In this document: in pieces, positions 54,895 to 62,826 of the stretch
Layout of the letters: the number at the start of each line of letters is the position of its first letter
Position numbering within the stretch: position 1 is the first letter of the stretch
DNA from: Pseudonocardia thermophila
GTDB taxonomy: Bacteria > Actinomycetota > Actinomycetes > Mycobacteriales > Pseudonocardiaceae
DNA length: 64,000 bases
Assembly (NCBI RefSeq): GCF_900142365.1
Contig: NZ_FRAP01000004.1
Location: 186,001 to 250,000 of the forward strand
Direction: 5' to 3'
Position numbers and translations under genes: made by a program
Notes under the pieces: model-generated
The model's database searches: none
What the model saw: only the letters and a program-made list of their open reading frames with translations
What the model was told of the DNA's origin: nothing

Positions 54895-55752
54895 TCACTC
54901 CTGGGAACGCTCCAGTGCCGCGGAGACCGTCGCCGCGGCCCGCCGCACGCTCTGTACGACCGCGACCTTACGGGCGCCCAGCACCCGCGACGTCGAGCCG
55001 ACCACGGAGATGGCCGCCACCGCAACCGTCCGTTCCGCCCGTCGGACGACGATCGGCGCGGCGACCGACGAGATGCCGAGGGTGTGCTCCTCCCGTGAGG
55101 CCGCGTAGCCGTCCTTGCGGACCTGCGCGAGCACCTGCTTGTACCGGTTCGGGTCGACGATCGTGAACGGGGTGCGGCGGGTGAAGCCGCGCTCCAGGAT
55201 CATCCGGGCCATCGGCGGGTTGTGGGCGGCGATCGCCTTGCCCGCGCTGGAGGAGTGGCCGGGCCCGCGCCGGTACAGCTCGGTGTGGAACATCGTGCCG
55301 ACCCCGCTGCCCTCCAGCCGGTCGATGTAGAGCACGTCCGCCCCGACCGGCACCGCGAGCTGCGCCGTCTCGCGCAGCAGCTCCCGCAGCTCGCCCAGCA
55401 CCGGCAGCGCCAGCTCGCGCAGCATCAGCCGGTCGACGGCGAGCTGGCCGATCTCGAACAGGCGCAGCCCCAGCCGGTAACGGCCGGACGTCGTGCGCTC
55501 CAGCATGCCGGCGGTGGCCAGGGCCGCGAGCATGCGGCAGGCGGTGCTCTTCGCGACCCCCAGCTCCTGCGCCACGCGGGTGGCGCCCAGCTCGGCCTCC
55601 CGTTCGAAGCAGCCGAGCACGGCCATCGCGATCGAGACCGACCGCAGCGGCCCCTCGTCCCGCTCGGGTGCGGGGACCAGCGGCGGGGCGTCGGGGCTGA
55701 GGACCGCCGGATCCGGGACTGCAGCTTCGAAGTCGAGATCCGTCAGCGTCAT
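54895..55752 (-). CDS. IclR-family regulator of the dioxygenase operon
   Basis: 285-residue regulator. The winged HTH lies at about 40-95 (GATRVAQELGVAKSTACRML, AALATAGMLERTTSGRYRLG); the effector domain follows (VLYIDRLEGSGVGTMF, HSSSAGKAIAAHNPP, YAASREEHTLGISSVAAPIV). It is placed inside the operon between the histidine phosphatase and IOR genes with 4-base gaps on both sides, so it likely autoregulates. Aromatic acids or ring-cleavage products are plausible effectors. Confidence 0.9.
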   Translation of the reverse strand: MTLTDLDFEAAVPDPAVLSPDAPPLVPAPERDEGPLRSVSIAMAVLGCFEREAELGATRVAQELGVAKSTACRMLAALATAGMLERTTSGRYRLGLRLFEIGQLAVDRLMLRELALPVLGELRELLRETAQLAVPVGADVLYIDRLEGSGVGTMFHTELYRRGPGHSSSAGKAIAAHNPPMARMILERGFTRRTPFTIVDPNRYKQVLAQVRKDGYAASREEHTLGISSVAAPIVVRRAERTVAVAAISVVGSTSRVLGARKVAVVQSVRRAAATVSAALERSQE

Positions 55753-55756
55753 CGGC

Positions 55757-56803
55757 TCAGGCCTCCCAGGCGGGGAACTCGTCCGGTGGCGGGACGTTGA
55801 CCTCGGTGACCCGGTTCCGGTAGGAGACCAACGCTGTCTGCCCGCCCTCGCGCAGCTTGACCCGGATCTCCTCGGTGTTCAACGGTTCGCCGGGGTCGTA
55901 GCCGTGCGCCCAGGTCGCGAACGCCCGCATCGGACCCGAATGGGTGGCGGCGAGGATGCGCGTGTCCTCGGGGTACTCCGCGATCAGCCGGTGGAACCCG
56001 CGCCAGAACCGGCGCACGCACATCGCCGGCGGCTCGAAGTACATCAGCGGGATCGTCAGCCACATCTGGATCGGGTCCGCCCCGCCCAGCTGGACGCGGT
56101 AGAAGCGGTCGATCTCGACGAGCCAGCGCGGCCGCTCCCCCACCGCCATCCGCTCCAGCTTCTCCATCGTCGACTGGTACTGGCGGAAGGCGGAGGTGAC
56201 GTCGCGCAGCCCGTCCGGGGTCCAGACGCCGAAGTTGCGCAGCTCCGGGATCGGTTCGGGCTCGGAGACGACGACCTCCTTGCCCCACAGCGCCAGGCCG
56301 TCCTTGGCCCCGTTGTAGAGCTGCTCGGCGGTTTGGCGGGCCCGGTTGGTGTCGGCGTGCACGAGCCGGATCCGCTCGCCGTCGTTCCAGCGCCGGGACA
56401 GCTCGTGCCCGCGCTGGTGGGCCTGCCAGCTGCCCATCGGGGTCAGCCCGGCGTCGGTGGAGTAGCCCTGGGTGACCCCGTGGCGGATGATCGAGATCTC
56501 GCAGACGAACTTCTCCGCCGACCGCCGCTCCAGCGGGGCCGAGATCTCCTTGCCGCGGGTGGCAGCGGCCAGCGCGGGCGTGAACCGCGCTCCCTCGTGC
56601 TCGACGAACGTGGTCGGGGGCGCGGTGGTCGTGGTCGCGACGCCGTTGTTCCCGTTCGTGCGCTCGCGGAACCGCCGCAGGTACAGCGGCGTGCCGTCGT
56701 CGCCGGCCGGGGCGGCCGGGCCGCGGGCCGTGGTCGCGCTGCGCCGCTCCCGGTACTTCGCCAGGTAGTTCGGCGCCTCGTAGCGGTCGAGGTTCCTCGT
56801 CAT
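55757..56803 (-). CDS. Histidine phosphatase-family protein with repeat N-terminus
   Basis: 348 residues. The phosphoglycerate-mutase-like domain (about 95-330) has the RHG motif (ISIIRHGVTQGYS), HADTNRARQTAEQLY and the second catalytic His in ATHSGPMRAFATW. The first 90 residues are a linker with two copies of a basic/aromatic motif (YLAKYRERR and YLRRFRERT). ATG overlaps the stop of the upstream dioxygenase gene. No role for such a phosphatase in meta-cleavage is established; it may act on a phosphorylated intermediate or a CoA/phosphoryl by-product. Confidence 0.84.
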   Translation of the reverse strand: MTRNLDRYEAPNYLAKYRERRSATTARGPAAPAGDDGTPLYLRRFRERTNGNNGVATTTTAPPTTFVEHEGARFTPALAAATRGKEISAPLERRSAEKFVCEISIIRHGVTQGYSTDAGLTPMGSWQAHQRGHELSRRWNDGERIRLVHADTNRARQTAEQLYNGAKDGLALWGKEVVVSEPEPIPELRNFGVWTPDGLRDVTSAFRQYQSTMEKLERMAVGERPRWLVEIDRFYRVQLGGADPIQMWLTIPLMYFEPPAMCVRRFWRGFHRLIAEYPEDTRILAATHSGPMRAFATWAHGYDPGEPLNTEEIRVKLREGGQTALVSYRNRVTEVNVPPPDEFPAWEA

Positions 56804-57729
56804 GAGTGCACCGTGAAGAAGCGCTCGTTGACCTGGCCGTGGTAGTAGAAGATCGCCCGGCCCATCTCCTCCTCGGTCCAGGTGATCGGCTCGAAGTCCG
56901 GGTCCACCCAGTAGCCGCCGGTGAACAGCTCGTTGCGGTTGCCGACCGGGTCGAAGAAGTACGTCGTGTAGCCGCGGGTCACCCCGTGCCGCGTGGGCGC
57001 CACGTCGATCTCCACACCGTGGTAGGCGAGCGTGTCGGCGGCCTCGCGGATGCCGTTCCAGTCGTCCATCCAGAACGCGAAGTGGTGCAGCCCGCCGTTC
57101 GGCCCGGTGATCACCGCGACGTCGTGCGGGGTGTGGCTGCGTTCGAGGAACGTGGCGAGCTGGTGGCCGTCGTTGGCGAGGATCTGCTCGGTGAGCCGGA
57201 ACTCCAGGACGTCCATGAAGAAGCGGGTGAACGCTTCGACGTCCTCGGCCATGACGAACACGTGGTCCAGCCGGGGCGGGGCGATCCCGACCAGGTCCTG
57301 CGGCCGCGGCGGCGGGTTCGTCATCGGCAGCATGTTGCCGACCCGCTCCATCCCGTGCACCAGCTCGACGAGGTGGCCCGACGGCGCCTCGAACCGGATC
57401 GCCTCGCCCCAGCCGGGGCCCAGCTCGCGGGCGGCGTAGCGCTTCACCGGAACGCTCACCGCCTGCAGCTTGTCGGTGAAGTAGTCCAGGTCGTCCCGCT
57501 CGGCGACCTTGAACGACATGTGGTCCAGCCCGTAGGTGGGGGCCTGGCGCAGGACCACCGAGTGGTGCTCCTGCTCGTCCCAGCACTTGAGGAAGACCTG
57601 CTCGGCTCCCCCGCTGGAGCTGCGGGCCGTTTCGACCAGCCCCAGTACCTCGGTGTAGTAGGCGGCGGCGAGCTCCAGGTCCGGGACCCGGACCTCGACG
57701 TGCTGCAGGCGAAGGATCCGGTCGCTCAT
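56800..57729 (-). CDS. Extradiol (type I, VOC) ring-cleavage dioxygenase, copy B
   Basis: 309-residue catechol 2,3-dioxygenase-like enzyme with two VOC modules (residues 5-125 and 150-295). Fe(II) ligands are the His in PRLDHVFVM, His in GGLHHFAFWMDDW and Glu in GNRNELFTGGYWVD; RHGVTRGYTTYFFDP is conserved. It opens a catechol ring next to its hydroxyls with O2. It closely resembles the gene just before it, with which it overlaps by four bases (ATGA). Confidence 0.9.
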   Translation of the reverse strand: MSDRILRLQHVEVRVPDLELAAAYYTEVLGLVETARSSSGGAEQVFLKCWDEQEHHSVVLRQAPTYGLDHMSFKVAERDDLDYFTDKLQAVSVPVKRYAARELGPGWGEAIRFEAPSGHLVELVHGMERVGNMLPMTNPPPRPQDLVGIAPPRLDHVFVMAEDVEAFTRFFMDVLEFRLTEQILANDGHQLATFLERSHTPHDVAVITGPNGGLHHFAFWMDDWNGIREAADTLAYHGVEIDVAPTRHGVTRGYTTYFFDPVGNRNELFTGGYWVDPDFEPITWTEEEMGRAIFYYHGQVNERFFTVHS

Positions 57730-58652
57730 GTGTGCATCCTCAGGAAGCGCTGGCTGACGACGTTCTCGTAGTAGAAGAGCCCCTTCCCGAACTCCTGCTC
57801 GGTCCAGGTGATGATCTCCTTGTCGGGGTCGACCCAGTAGCCGCCGGTGAACACCTCGTTGCGGATGCCGAGCGGGTCGAAGAAGTAGATGGTGTTGCCG
57901 CGCGTGACCCCGTGCCGCGTCGGCCCCTGGTCGATCTGCACACCGTTGAAGGCGAGGATGTCGGCCGCCTTGCGGATGTGGTCCCAGTCGTCGAGCCAGT
58001 ACGCCCAGTGGTGCAGCGCGCCGTTCGGCCCGTTGACGACGGCGAGATCGTGCGGGGAGTTGGTGCGCCCGGCGAGCCAGACGCCCAGCTGGTGGCCGTT
58101 GCCGTCGAGCACCTGCTCGGTGAGCCGCAGCCCGAGCACCTCGGTGAAGAACTTGCAGGCCTCGGCCACCTCCTCGGCGTTGACCAGCAGGTGGTCCACG
58201 CGCGGTGGGGCGATGCCCGGCAGGTCCGGCGGCGGGGCCGGGGCGGGGTTGCGCTTGCCGAGCAGGTTGCCGGTCTTCTCGATCTCCCAGACCAGCTCCA
58301 TGATCTGCCCGGACGGCACCTCGAAGCGGATCGACTCCCCCTGCCCGACCGCCTCCCCGCGCGAGACCCGGCTGACCTGGGCGCCGTAGGCCTCCAGGCG
58401 CTTCTCGAAGTCGTGCAGGTCGTCCTCGGACTCCACGCGGAACGTGAACGAGTCGAGCCCGGCACGCGGGTGGTAGCGCAGCCGCAGGGAGTGGTGGTCC
58501 TCCTCGTCCCAGCACTTGAACCAGGCCGCGTCCGAGCCCTCCACGGTGCCGCGCTGCACCAGCTGCAGGCCCATGACCTGCGTGTAGTACGCCGTGGCGA
58601 GATCGAGATCGGGAGTGCGGACGTCGACGTGTGCGAGCCGGAGTATGCCCAT
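57726..58652 (-). CDS. Extradiol (type I, VOC) ring-cleavage dioxygenase, copy A
   Basis: 308-residue sister of the next gene. Fe(II) ligands: His in PRVDHLLVN, His in ALHHWAYWLDDW and Glu in IRNEVFTGGYWVD. The C-terminal 60 residues are nearly the same as in copy B, while the N-terminal module differs more. ATG with GAAGGAG upstream; first gene of the minus-strand operon. The two may differ in substrate or form a mixed oligomer. Confidence 0.9.
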   Translation of the reverse strand: MGILRLAHVDVRTPDLDLATAYYTQVMGLQLVQRGTVEGSDAAWFKCWDEEDHHSLRLRYHPRAGLDSFTFRVESEDDLHDFEKRLEAYGAQVSRVSRGEAVGQGESIRFEVPSGQIMELVWEIEKTGNLLGKRNPAPAPPPDLPGIAPPRVDHLLVNAEEVAEACKFFTEVLGLRLTEQVLDGNGHQLGVWLAGRTNSPHDLAVVNGPNGALHHWAYWLDDWDHIRKAADILAFNGVQIDQGPTRHGVTRGNTIYFFDPLGIRNEVFTGGYWVDPDKEIITWTEQEFGKGLFYYENVVSQRFLRMHT

Positions 58653-58729
58653 CGGTGACTCCTTCGTGGGGCCTCCTGCGCTTGACCGCCGAACGGTAAC
58701 GCTCCTAACGTTCCAGATGAAAGACAGTG

Positions 58730-58748
58730 CGTTCCGCAAATCGGAACG
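58730..58748. promoter_or_regulatory. IclR-type operator candidate in the divergent region
   Basis: CGTTCCG-CAAAT-CGGAACG is a perfect 7-base inverted repeat. It lies 16 bases before the plus-strand operon and about 80 bases from the minus-strand one. A second, weaker element (GAACG at 58691, CGTTC at 58709) lies beside it. Two IclR genes in the locus could use these sites. Confidence 0.6.
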
Positions 58749-58763
58749 AAGATCGGAGTCGCG

Positions 58764-59462
58764 ATGCCCGGACCCGAGGAGATGCGCGCGGCCGTCGCCG
58801 AGTACGTGACGGCGCTGCACCGGGCCTACCTCGCCCAGGCCGACACGTTCCCGCCCGCGGTGCGCGGCCGGATGCCGCTGCTGGGCCCGGGCGGCCCGAT
58901 CACCGTCGCCGCGGCGGGGGCGCGCAACCTGCACCTGATCGCCACTCGCGAGCCGCTCGGGCCGCTGCGCGGGCAGGAGATCGAGCTGACCGGCGAGCTG
59001 CCCGGTCTGACCTGGGCGCTGCGGTTCTACGACCCGGTCGTCACGCCGGCGCTGGGCACCATCGACGAGTCCGCCGGGCCCGCCAACGCCGAGGTGCGCC
59101 AGGCGCTGGGGATCTCCACGAGCATCTACCACGTGGTGGCCCAGCCCGGGTCCGGACTCACCCCGCACCACGCTGCGCACGTCGGGTCGAGCCTCGCGTC
59201 CGGGGACTCCGCCGCGGCGCGGGACTTCGAGACGATCCGCAGCCGGGTGCGGGGCCGGGAACGGCTCGTCGACGAGCTCATCGGGGCGACGACGGCCGGG
59301 CTGCCGCACGCGTCCGCGCTGCTGGCGAAGGCGATCGCACCGCACAACCGGGCCGTCGACGCGGCAGCGGGTGCGCCCGAACCGGACCCGGTCGAGATCC
59401 GCAAAGCGCTGCTGGAGGCCGTCGGCGGACGGACGGGGTGGACACCGGGAGGACCGGCGTGA
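58764..59462 (+). CDS. Hypothetical protein of the meta-cleavage locus
   Basis: 232 residues, soluble, no family recognised. Notable segments are RGRMPLLGPGGPITVAAAGA, NLHLIATREPLGPL, TWALRFYDPVVTPALGTIDE and HVVAQPGSGLTPHHAAHVG; the C-terminal third is helical. His-rich GLTPHHAAHVG might bind a metal or substrate. First gene of the plus-strand operon; its stop overlaps the next small frame (GTGA). The position suggests an accessory role in aromatic breakdown. Confidence 0.75.
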   Translation: MPGPEEMRAAVAEYVTALHRAYLAQADTFPPAVRGRMPLLGPGGPITVAAAGARNLHLIATREPLGPLRGQEIELTGELPGLTWALRFYDPVVTPALGTIDESAGPANAEVRQALGISTSIYHVVAQPGSGLTPHHAAHVGSSLASGDSAAARDFETIRSRVRGRERLVDELIGATTAGLPHASALLAKAIAPHNRAVDAAAGAPEPDPVEIRKALLEAVGGRTGWTPGGPA

Positions 59463-59740
59463 CGGCCGGGGGGCCGGGGAACGGCAGGAGAGCCGCACCG
59501 CTGATCGCCGCACCGCTGATCGCCGCACCGCTGATCGCCACAGCGTTGATAGCGCCCGGCGCCTCCGTCGCCGAGCGCGGCTCGCGCGCCGCCACGTCGA
59601 CGACGGCTCCCCCGGTGATGCTCGGCCGGCCGCGGTGGGGCGCCCCAGAGCACCGGGCCCGGGTGCCGCGGAGGTGGACCACATCCTCCCTGCCGCCCTG
59701 TCGGGCCCTGCCGAGCCCCCGGAACCGGAGCTGGCGATGA
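59459..59740 (+). CDS. Small coupled ORF with repetitive hydrophobic segment
   Basis: 93 codons from a GTG overlapping the previous stop to a stop overlapping the next ATG (GTGA and ATGA on its two sides), which is the main argument that it is translated. The N-terminus (RRAAPLIAAPLIAAPLIATA) is Arg-Arg followed by an AAPLI repeat encoded by a 15-base DNA repeat (three copies, about 59495-59540), like a signal peptide or membrane helix. The rest is Arg/Pro-rich without a recognised family, so it may also be a relic. Confidence 0.4.
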   Translation: MTAGGPGNGRRAAPLIAAPLIAAPLIATALIAPGASVAERGSRAATSTTAPPVMLGRPRWGAPEHRARVPRRWTTSSLPPCRALPSPRNRSWR

Positions 59741-60525
59741 GCGACGCGACGCTGTCCACCGTCGGCAACGCCGCACGGCTGCTCAAGGCGTTCCTCGAGA
59801 CCGGCGGCGAGGCCGGGGTCTCGGAACTGGCGCGCCGGCTGGGCCTGGGCAAGTCCACCGTGCACCGGCTGCTCACCACGCTCGTCGCCGAAGGCCTGCT
59901 CGAGCAGGACCCGCACACCGGCGGCTACCGGCTCGGCCTGGTGGTCTTCGAGCTCGGCCACGCCGTGCCCGCCCACCGGCAGCTGCACGCCGCCGCCGGC
60001 CCGGTGCTGGCGCACCTGCGCGAGCAGACCGGCGAGTCGTCGCAGGTCGGGATCCTCGACCCGAGCACGCAGGTGCCGGAGGTCGTCTACGTCGACCGCC
60101 TGGAGAGCGCGTACTCGCTGCGGCTGTTCACCGAGACCGGCCGCCGGGTGCCCGCGCACGCCACCAGCTCCGGGAAGGTGCTGCTCGCGCACCTGCCCGA
60201 GCCGGAGCGGGAGAAGGCGCTCACCGCAGCACCGCTCCCCCGCTACACCACCCACACGATCGTCGATCCCGACGCGCTGCGCGCCCAGCTCGATCTCGTG
60301 CGCGAACGCGGCTGGGCCGACGCGGTCAACGAGCGCGAGATCGGCGTCGGCAGCATCGCGGCCCCGATCCGCGACGCCTCCGGCGAGGTCGTGGCAGCGG
60401 TGAGCATCGGCGCGCCGATCGCCCGCTTCCGCGCCGCGCCGCGCGCCACGCTCGCCGCGGCGCTGGTGGAGGCGGGCGAAGCGGTGAGCAGGCGGCTCGG
60501 CTGGAACCCCGAGGCGATCCCGTGA
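59737..60525 (+). CDS. IclR-family regulator of the lower-pathway operon
   Basis: 262 residues. HTH ELARRLGLGKSTVHRLLTTL, then GYRLGLVVFELG; effector domain with VVYVDRLESAYSLRLF, HATSSGKVLLAH and REIGVGSIAAPIRD. Distinct from the other IclR protein of the locus. ATG overlaps the small upstream frame. The hydratase gene starts 67 bases later, so it may be in the same transcript and regulate it. Confidence 0.9.
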   Translation: MSDATLSTVGNAARLLKAFLETGGEAGVSELARRLGLGKSTVHRLLTTLVAEGLLEQDPHTGGYRLGLVVFELGHAVPAHRQLHAAAGPVLAHLREQTGESSQVGILDPSTQVPEVVYVDRLESAYSLRLFTETGRRVPAHATSSGKVLLAHLPEPEREKALTAAPLPRYTTHTIVDPDALRAQLDLVRERGWADAVNEREIGVGSIAAPIRDASGEVVAAVSIGAPIARFRAAPRATLAAALVEAGEAVSRRLGWNPEAIP

Positions 60526-60592
60526 ACCCCCGTGTTCCGCTCATCGAAACGCCGGCGATGACCTGCGCACCGTCGAGCGCCAGGATCGCACC

Positions 60593-61378
60593 GTGACCGT
60601 CATCGATGCGCCGGCCATGGCGCGCGCCCTCTACGACGCCCGCCGCACGCGCGTGCCGATCGCCCCGTTCACCGACGCGGACCCCACGCTCGGGATGGCC
60701 GAGGGCTACGCCGTGCAGCAGGAACTGATCAAGCTCCTGCTCGCCGACGGCGACGAGATCATCGGCCGCAAGGTGGGCCTGACCAGCAAGCCCATGCAGA
60801 AGCTGATCGGGGTCGACTCCCCCGACCACGGGCCCGTCCTGGCCTCCACCGTCTACAACGACGGCGACGAGATCCCGCTGTCGCGGTTCATCGCGCCCAA
60901 GGTCGAGGCCGAGATCGTGTTCGTGATGAAGGACCGGCTGCAGGGGCCCGGCGTGACCGTCACCCAGGCGCACGCCGCGATCGCCGGGGCCGTCGCCGGC
61001 ATGGAGATCGTCGACTCGCGCATCGCCGACTGGCGGATCAAGCTCGCCGACACCGTCGCCGACCTCGCCTCGAACGGGGCGCTGGCGATGTCGAGCCGGA
61101 TCGTGCCCCTGGAGGGGCTGGACACGCGGCTGATCGGCATGACGCTGACCCGCAACGGCGAGCTGATCGACACCGGCGCCGGCGCGGCCGCGCTGGGCGA
61201 CCCGATCGCGGTCGTCGCGTGGCTGGCCAACGTCCTCGGCGAGAACGGCGTGGCGCTCGAGCCCGGCCACGTCGTCATGACCGGGGCACTGCACGCCGCC
61301 GTGCCGATGAACCCGGGTGACGTCTTCCGCGCCGAGTTCGACCGGCTCGGCCCGATCACGATCCGAGTGGGGGCCTGA
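60593..61378 (+). CDS. 2-oxopent-4-enoate hydratase-type enzyme
   Basis: 261 residues of the MhpD/hydratase-decarboxylase superfamily; adds water to 2-hydroxypenta-2,4-dienoate in meta-cleavage pathways. GRKVGLTSKPMQKLIGVD, VEAEIVFVM (metal-binding Glu pair), IAGAVAGMEIVDSRIADW and LVGGTL-like MTGALHAAVPMNPGD fit the family. GTG start. Stop and the next ATG overlap (TGATG). Assignment of hydratase versus decarboxylase between this and the next gene rests on similarity by eye and could be reversed. Confidence 0.82.
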   Translation: MTVIDAPAMARALYDARRTRVPIAPFTDADPTLGMAEGYAVQQELIKLLLADGDEIIGRKVGLTSKPMQKLIGVDSPDHGPVLASTVYNDGDEIPLSRFIAPKVEAEIVFVMKDRLQGPGVTVTQAHAAIAGAVAGMEIVDSRIADWRIKLADTVADLASNGALAMSSRIVPLEGLDTRLIGMTLTRNGELIDTGAGAAALGDPIAVVAWLANVLGENGVALEPGHVVMTGALHAAVPMNPGDVFRAEFDRLGPITIRVGA

Positions 61379-62136
61379 TGGACGTCCACGACCTCGCCGC
61401 GCGGCTGCAGAAAGCGGTCGCGGAGCGCGCCGCCATCGAGCAGCTGTCCACCGACGTGCCGGAGCTGGACCTGGCCACCGCCTACGCCGTGCAGCGGGTG
61501 CTGCGCGACCAGGCGGGTCCGCTCGCCGGGTGGAAGCTGGGGGTGACCAGCCGCGCCAAGCAGGCCCAGGTGGGGGTGTCGAGCCCGGTGTTCGGCTTCC
61601 TCCCCGCCACGGCCGCGCTGGACCTGGGCGAGCCGCTGGACACCTCGACGTGCATCCAGCCGCGCTGCGAGCCCGAGATCGTGTTCGTGATGGGTCGCGA
61701 TCTCGCCGGCGCCCACGTCACCGCGACCGACGTGCTCGCCGCGACCGCAGGCGTCGCCGTCGGCATCGAGGTGCTCGACTCCCGCTACCGCGACTACAGG
61801 TTCACGATGGCCGACGTCGTCGCCGACAACACCTCGGCGGGCCGCTTCCTCGTCGGCACCCCGGTCCCGCCGACCGGCATCGACCTGCGGCTGGTGGGTG
61901 TGGTGCTGGAGAAGAACGGCGAGGTCGTCGCCACCGCGTCCGGGGCGGCGTCGCTCGGGCACCCCGCCTCCGCCGTGGCGTGGATGGTGCGCACCATGGC
62001 CGCCGACGGCGACGGCCTGCGCGCCGGCCAGGTGGTGTTCTCCGGCGGGCTCACCGCGGCCGTGCCCGTGGGACCGGGCGACGTCGTCGTCGCCTCGATC
62101 GACCGGCTCGGCACCGTCGAGCTGGGCTGCGTCTAG
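61378..62136 (+). CDS. 4-oxalocrotonate decarboxylase-type enzyme
   Basis: 252-residue paralogue of the preceding hydratase; removes CO2 from 4-oxalocrotonate. GWKLGVTSRAKQAQVGVSSP, CEPEIVFVMG (metal ligands), VAVGIEVLDSRYRDYRF, DNTSAGRFLVG and VVFSGGLTAAVPVGPGD. Decarboxylase and hydratase usually form a complex, which suits the coupled translation. The DNTSAG segment is typical of decarboxylases. Confidence 0.84.
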   Translation: MDVHDLAARLQKAVAERAAIEQLSTDVPELDLATAYAVQRVLRDQAGPLAGWKLGVTSRAKQAQVGVSSPVFGFLPATAALDLGEPLDTSTCIQPRCEPEIVFVMGRDLAGAHVTATDVLAATAGVAVGIEVLDSRYRDYRFTMADVVADNTSAGRFLVGTPVPPTGIDLRLVGVVLEKNGEVVATASGAASLGHPASAVAWMVRTMAADGDGLRAGQVVFSGGLTAAVPVGPGDVVVASIDRLGTVELGCV

Positions 62137-62168
62137 TCGGGATCTAGTTCGGGGTCTAGTTCGGGAGG
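62134..62168 (+). repeat. Short degenerate direct repeat after the decarboxylase stop
   Basis: Three copies of about 12 bases, CTAGTCGGGAT, CTAGTTCGGGGT and CTAGTTCGGGAG. The first TAG is the decarboxylase stop codon, and the last copy runs into the tautomerase ribosome site (GGGAGG). Confidence 0.75.
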
Positions 62169-62173
62169 CTCGC

Positions 62174-62377
62174 ATGCCGTTGATCCAGGTCACGCTCGCG
62201 AAAGGACGCACGCCCGAGCAGCTGCGGGCGCTCGGACAGGCGCTCACGGACGCAGCAGAACAGGCGATCGGTGCCAAGCGGGAGACGATCCGCGTGGTGA
62301 TCACCGAGTGCGAGCCCGAGCACTGGTTCGCCGGCGGCGAGACGCTGGCCGAGCTGCGCGCGGCCGGGAAACGCTGA
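62174..62377 (+). CDS. 4-oxalocrotonate tautomerase family protein
   Basis: 67 residues; ketonises 2-hydroxymuconate before decarboxylation. MPLIQVTLAKGRTPEQ supplies the catalytic Pro1 after Met removal, and KRETIRVVITECEPEHWFAGG the Arg/Phe-region residues. GGGAGG lies before the ATG. The stop overlaps the Rieske gene's ATG (TGATG). Confidence 0.9.
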   Translation: MPLIQVTLAKGRTPEQLRALGQALTDAAEQAIGAKRETIRVVITECEPEHWFAGGETLAELRAAGKR

Positions 62378-62736
62378 TGCTCGTCCCGCTCGATCCGCGC
62401 GAGGCACCGTCCTGGACGGTGCGCGCGCCGGACGGGCGCGAGTTCGCCGTCTTCCGGGTGGGCGACGGGTACCGCGTCACCGACGCGGAGTGCCCGCACA
62501 ACAAAGGCCCGCTCGCACAGGGCTGGGTGCGAGACGGCGAGACGCTCGTGTGCCCGTGGCACTGGTACCGGTTCGATCTCGGCACCGGCGCCTGCGCGAC
62601 CACCCGGCAGTACCGGCTGGGCGTCTACCCGGTGCTCGAACGGGACGGGACGTGGTGGGCCGACGTGGGCGAACCGCCCGAGCCGCTGTCGTGGGCGGAG
62701 CGGCTGCGCGCGCACGCCCGCCGGGCAGGTTCGTGA
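62377..62736 (+). CDS. Rieske [2Fe-2S] ferredoxin-like protein
   Basis: 119 residues, a single Rieske domain: CPHNKGPLAQGW (CxH) and CPWHWYRFDLGTG (CxxH) bind the cluster. Stand-alone Rieske ferredoxins pass electrons to ring-hydroxylating oxygenases or keep extradiol enzymes reduced. No oxygenase partner is in the window; the fused IOR and the extradiol dioxygenases are the only nearby redox candidates. Last gene of the plus-strand unit. Confidence 0.92.
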   Translation: MLVPLDPREAPSWTVRAPDGREFAVFRVGDGYRVTDAECPHNKGPLAQGWVRDGETLVCPWHWYRFDLGTGACATTRQYRLGVYPVLERDGTWWADVGEPPEPLSWAERLRAHARRAGS

Positions 62737-62826
62737 GCCCTGGTCCGGACCTGCAGGTTCGGACGACTCGCCCCGCGGATCCCGGTAACGTTGACGACGA
62801 GCCGGGTGGAGCGGGAGGGAGGCGCG

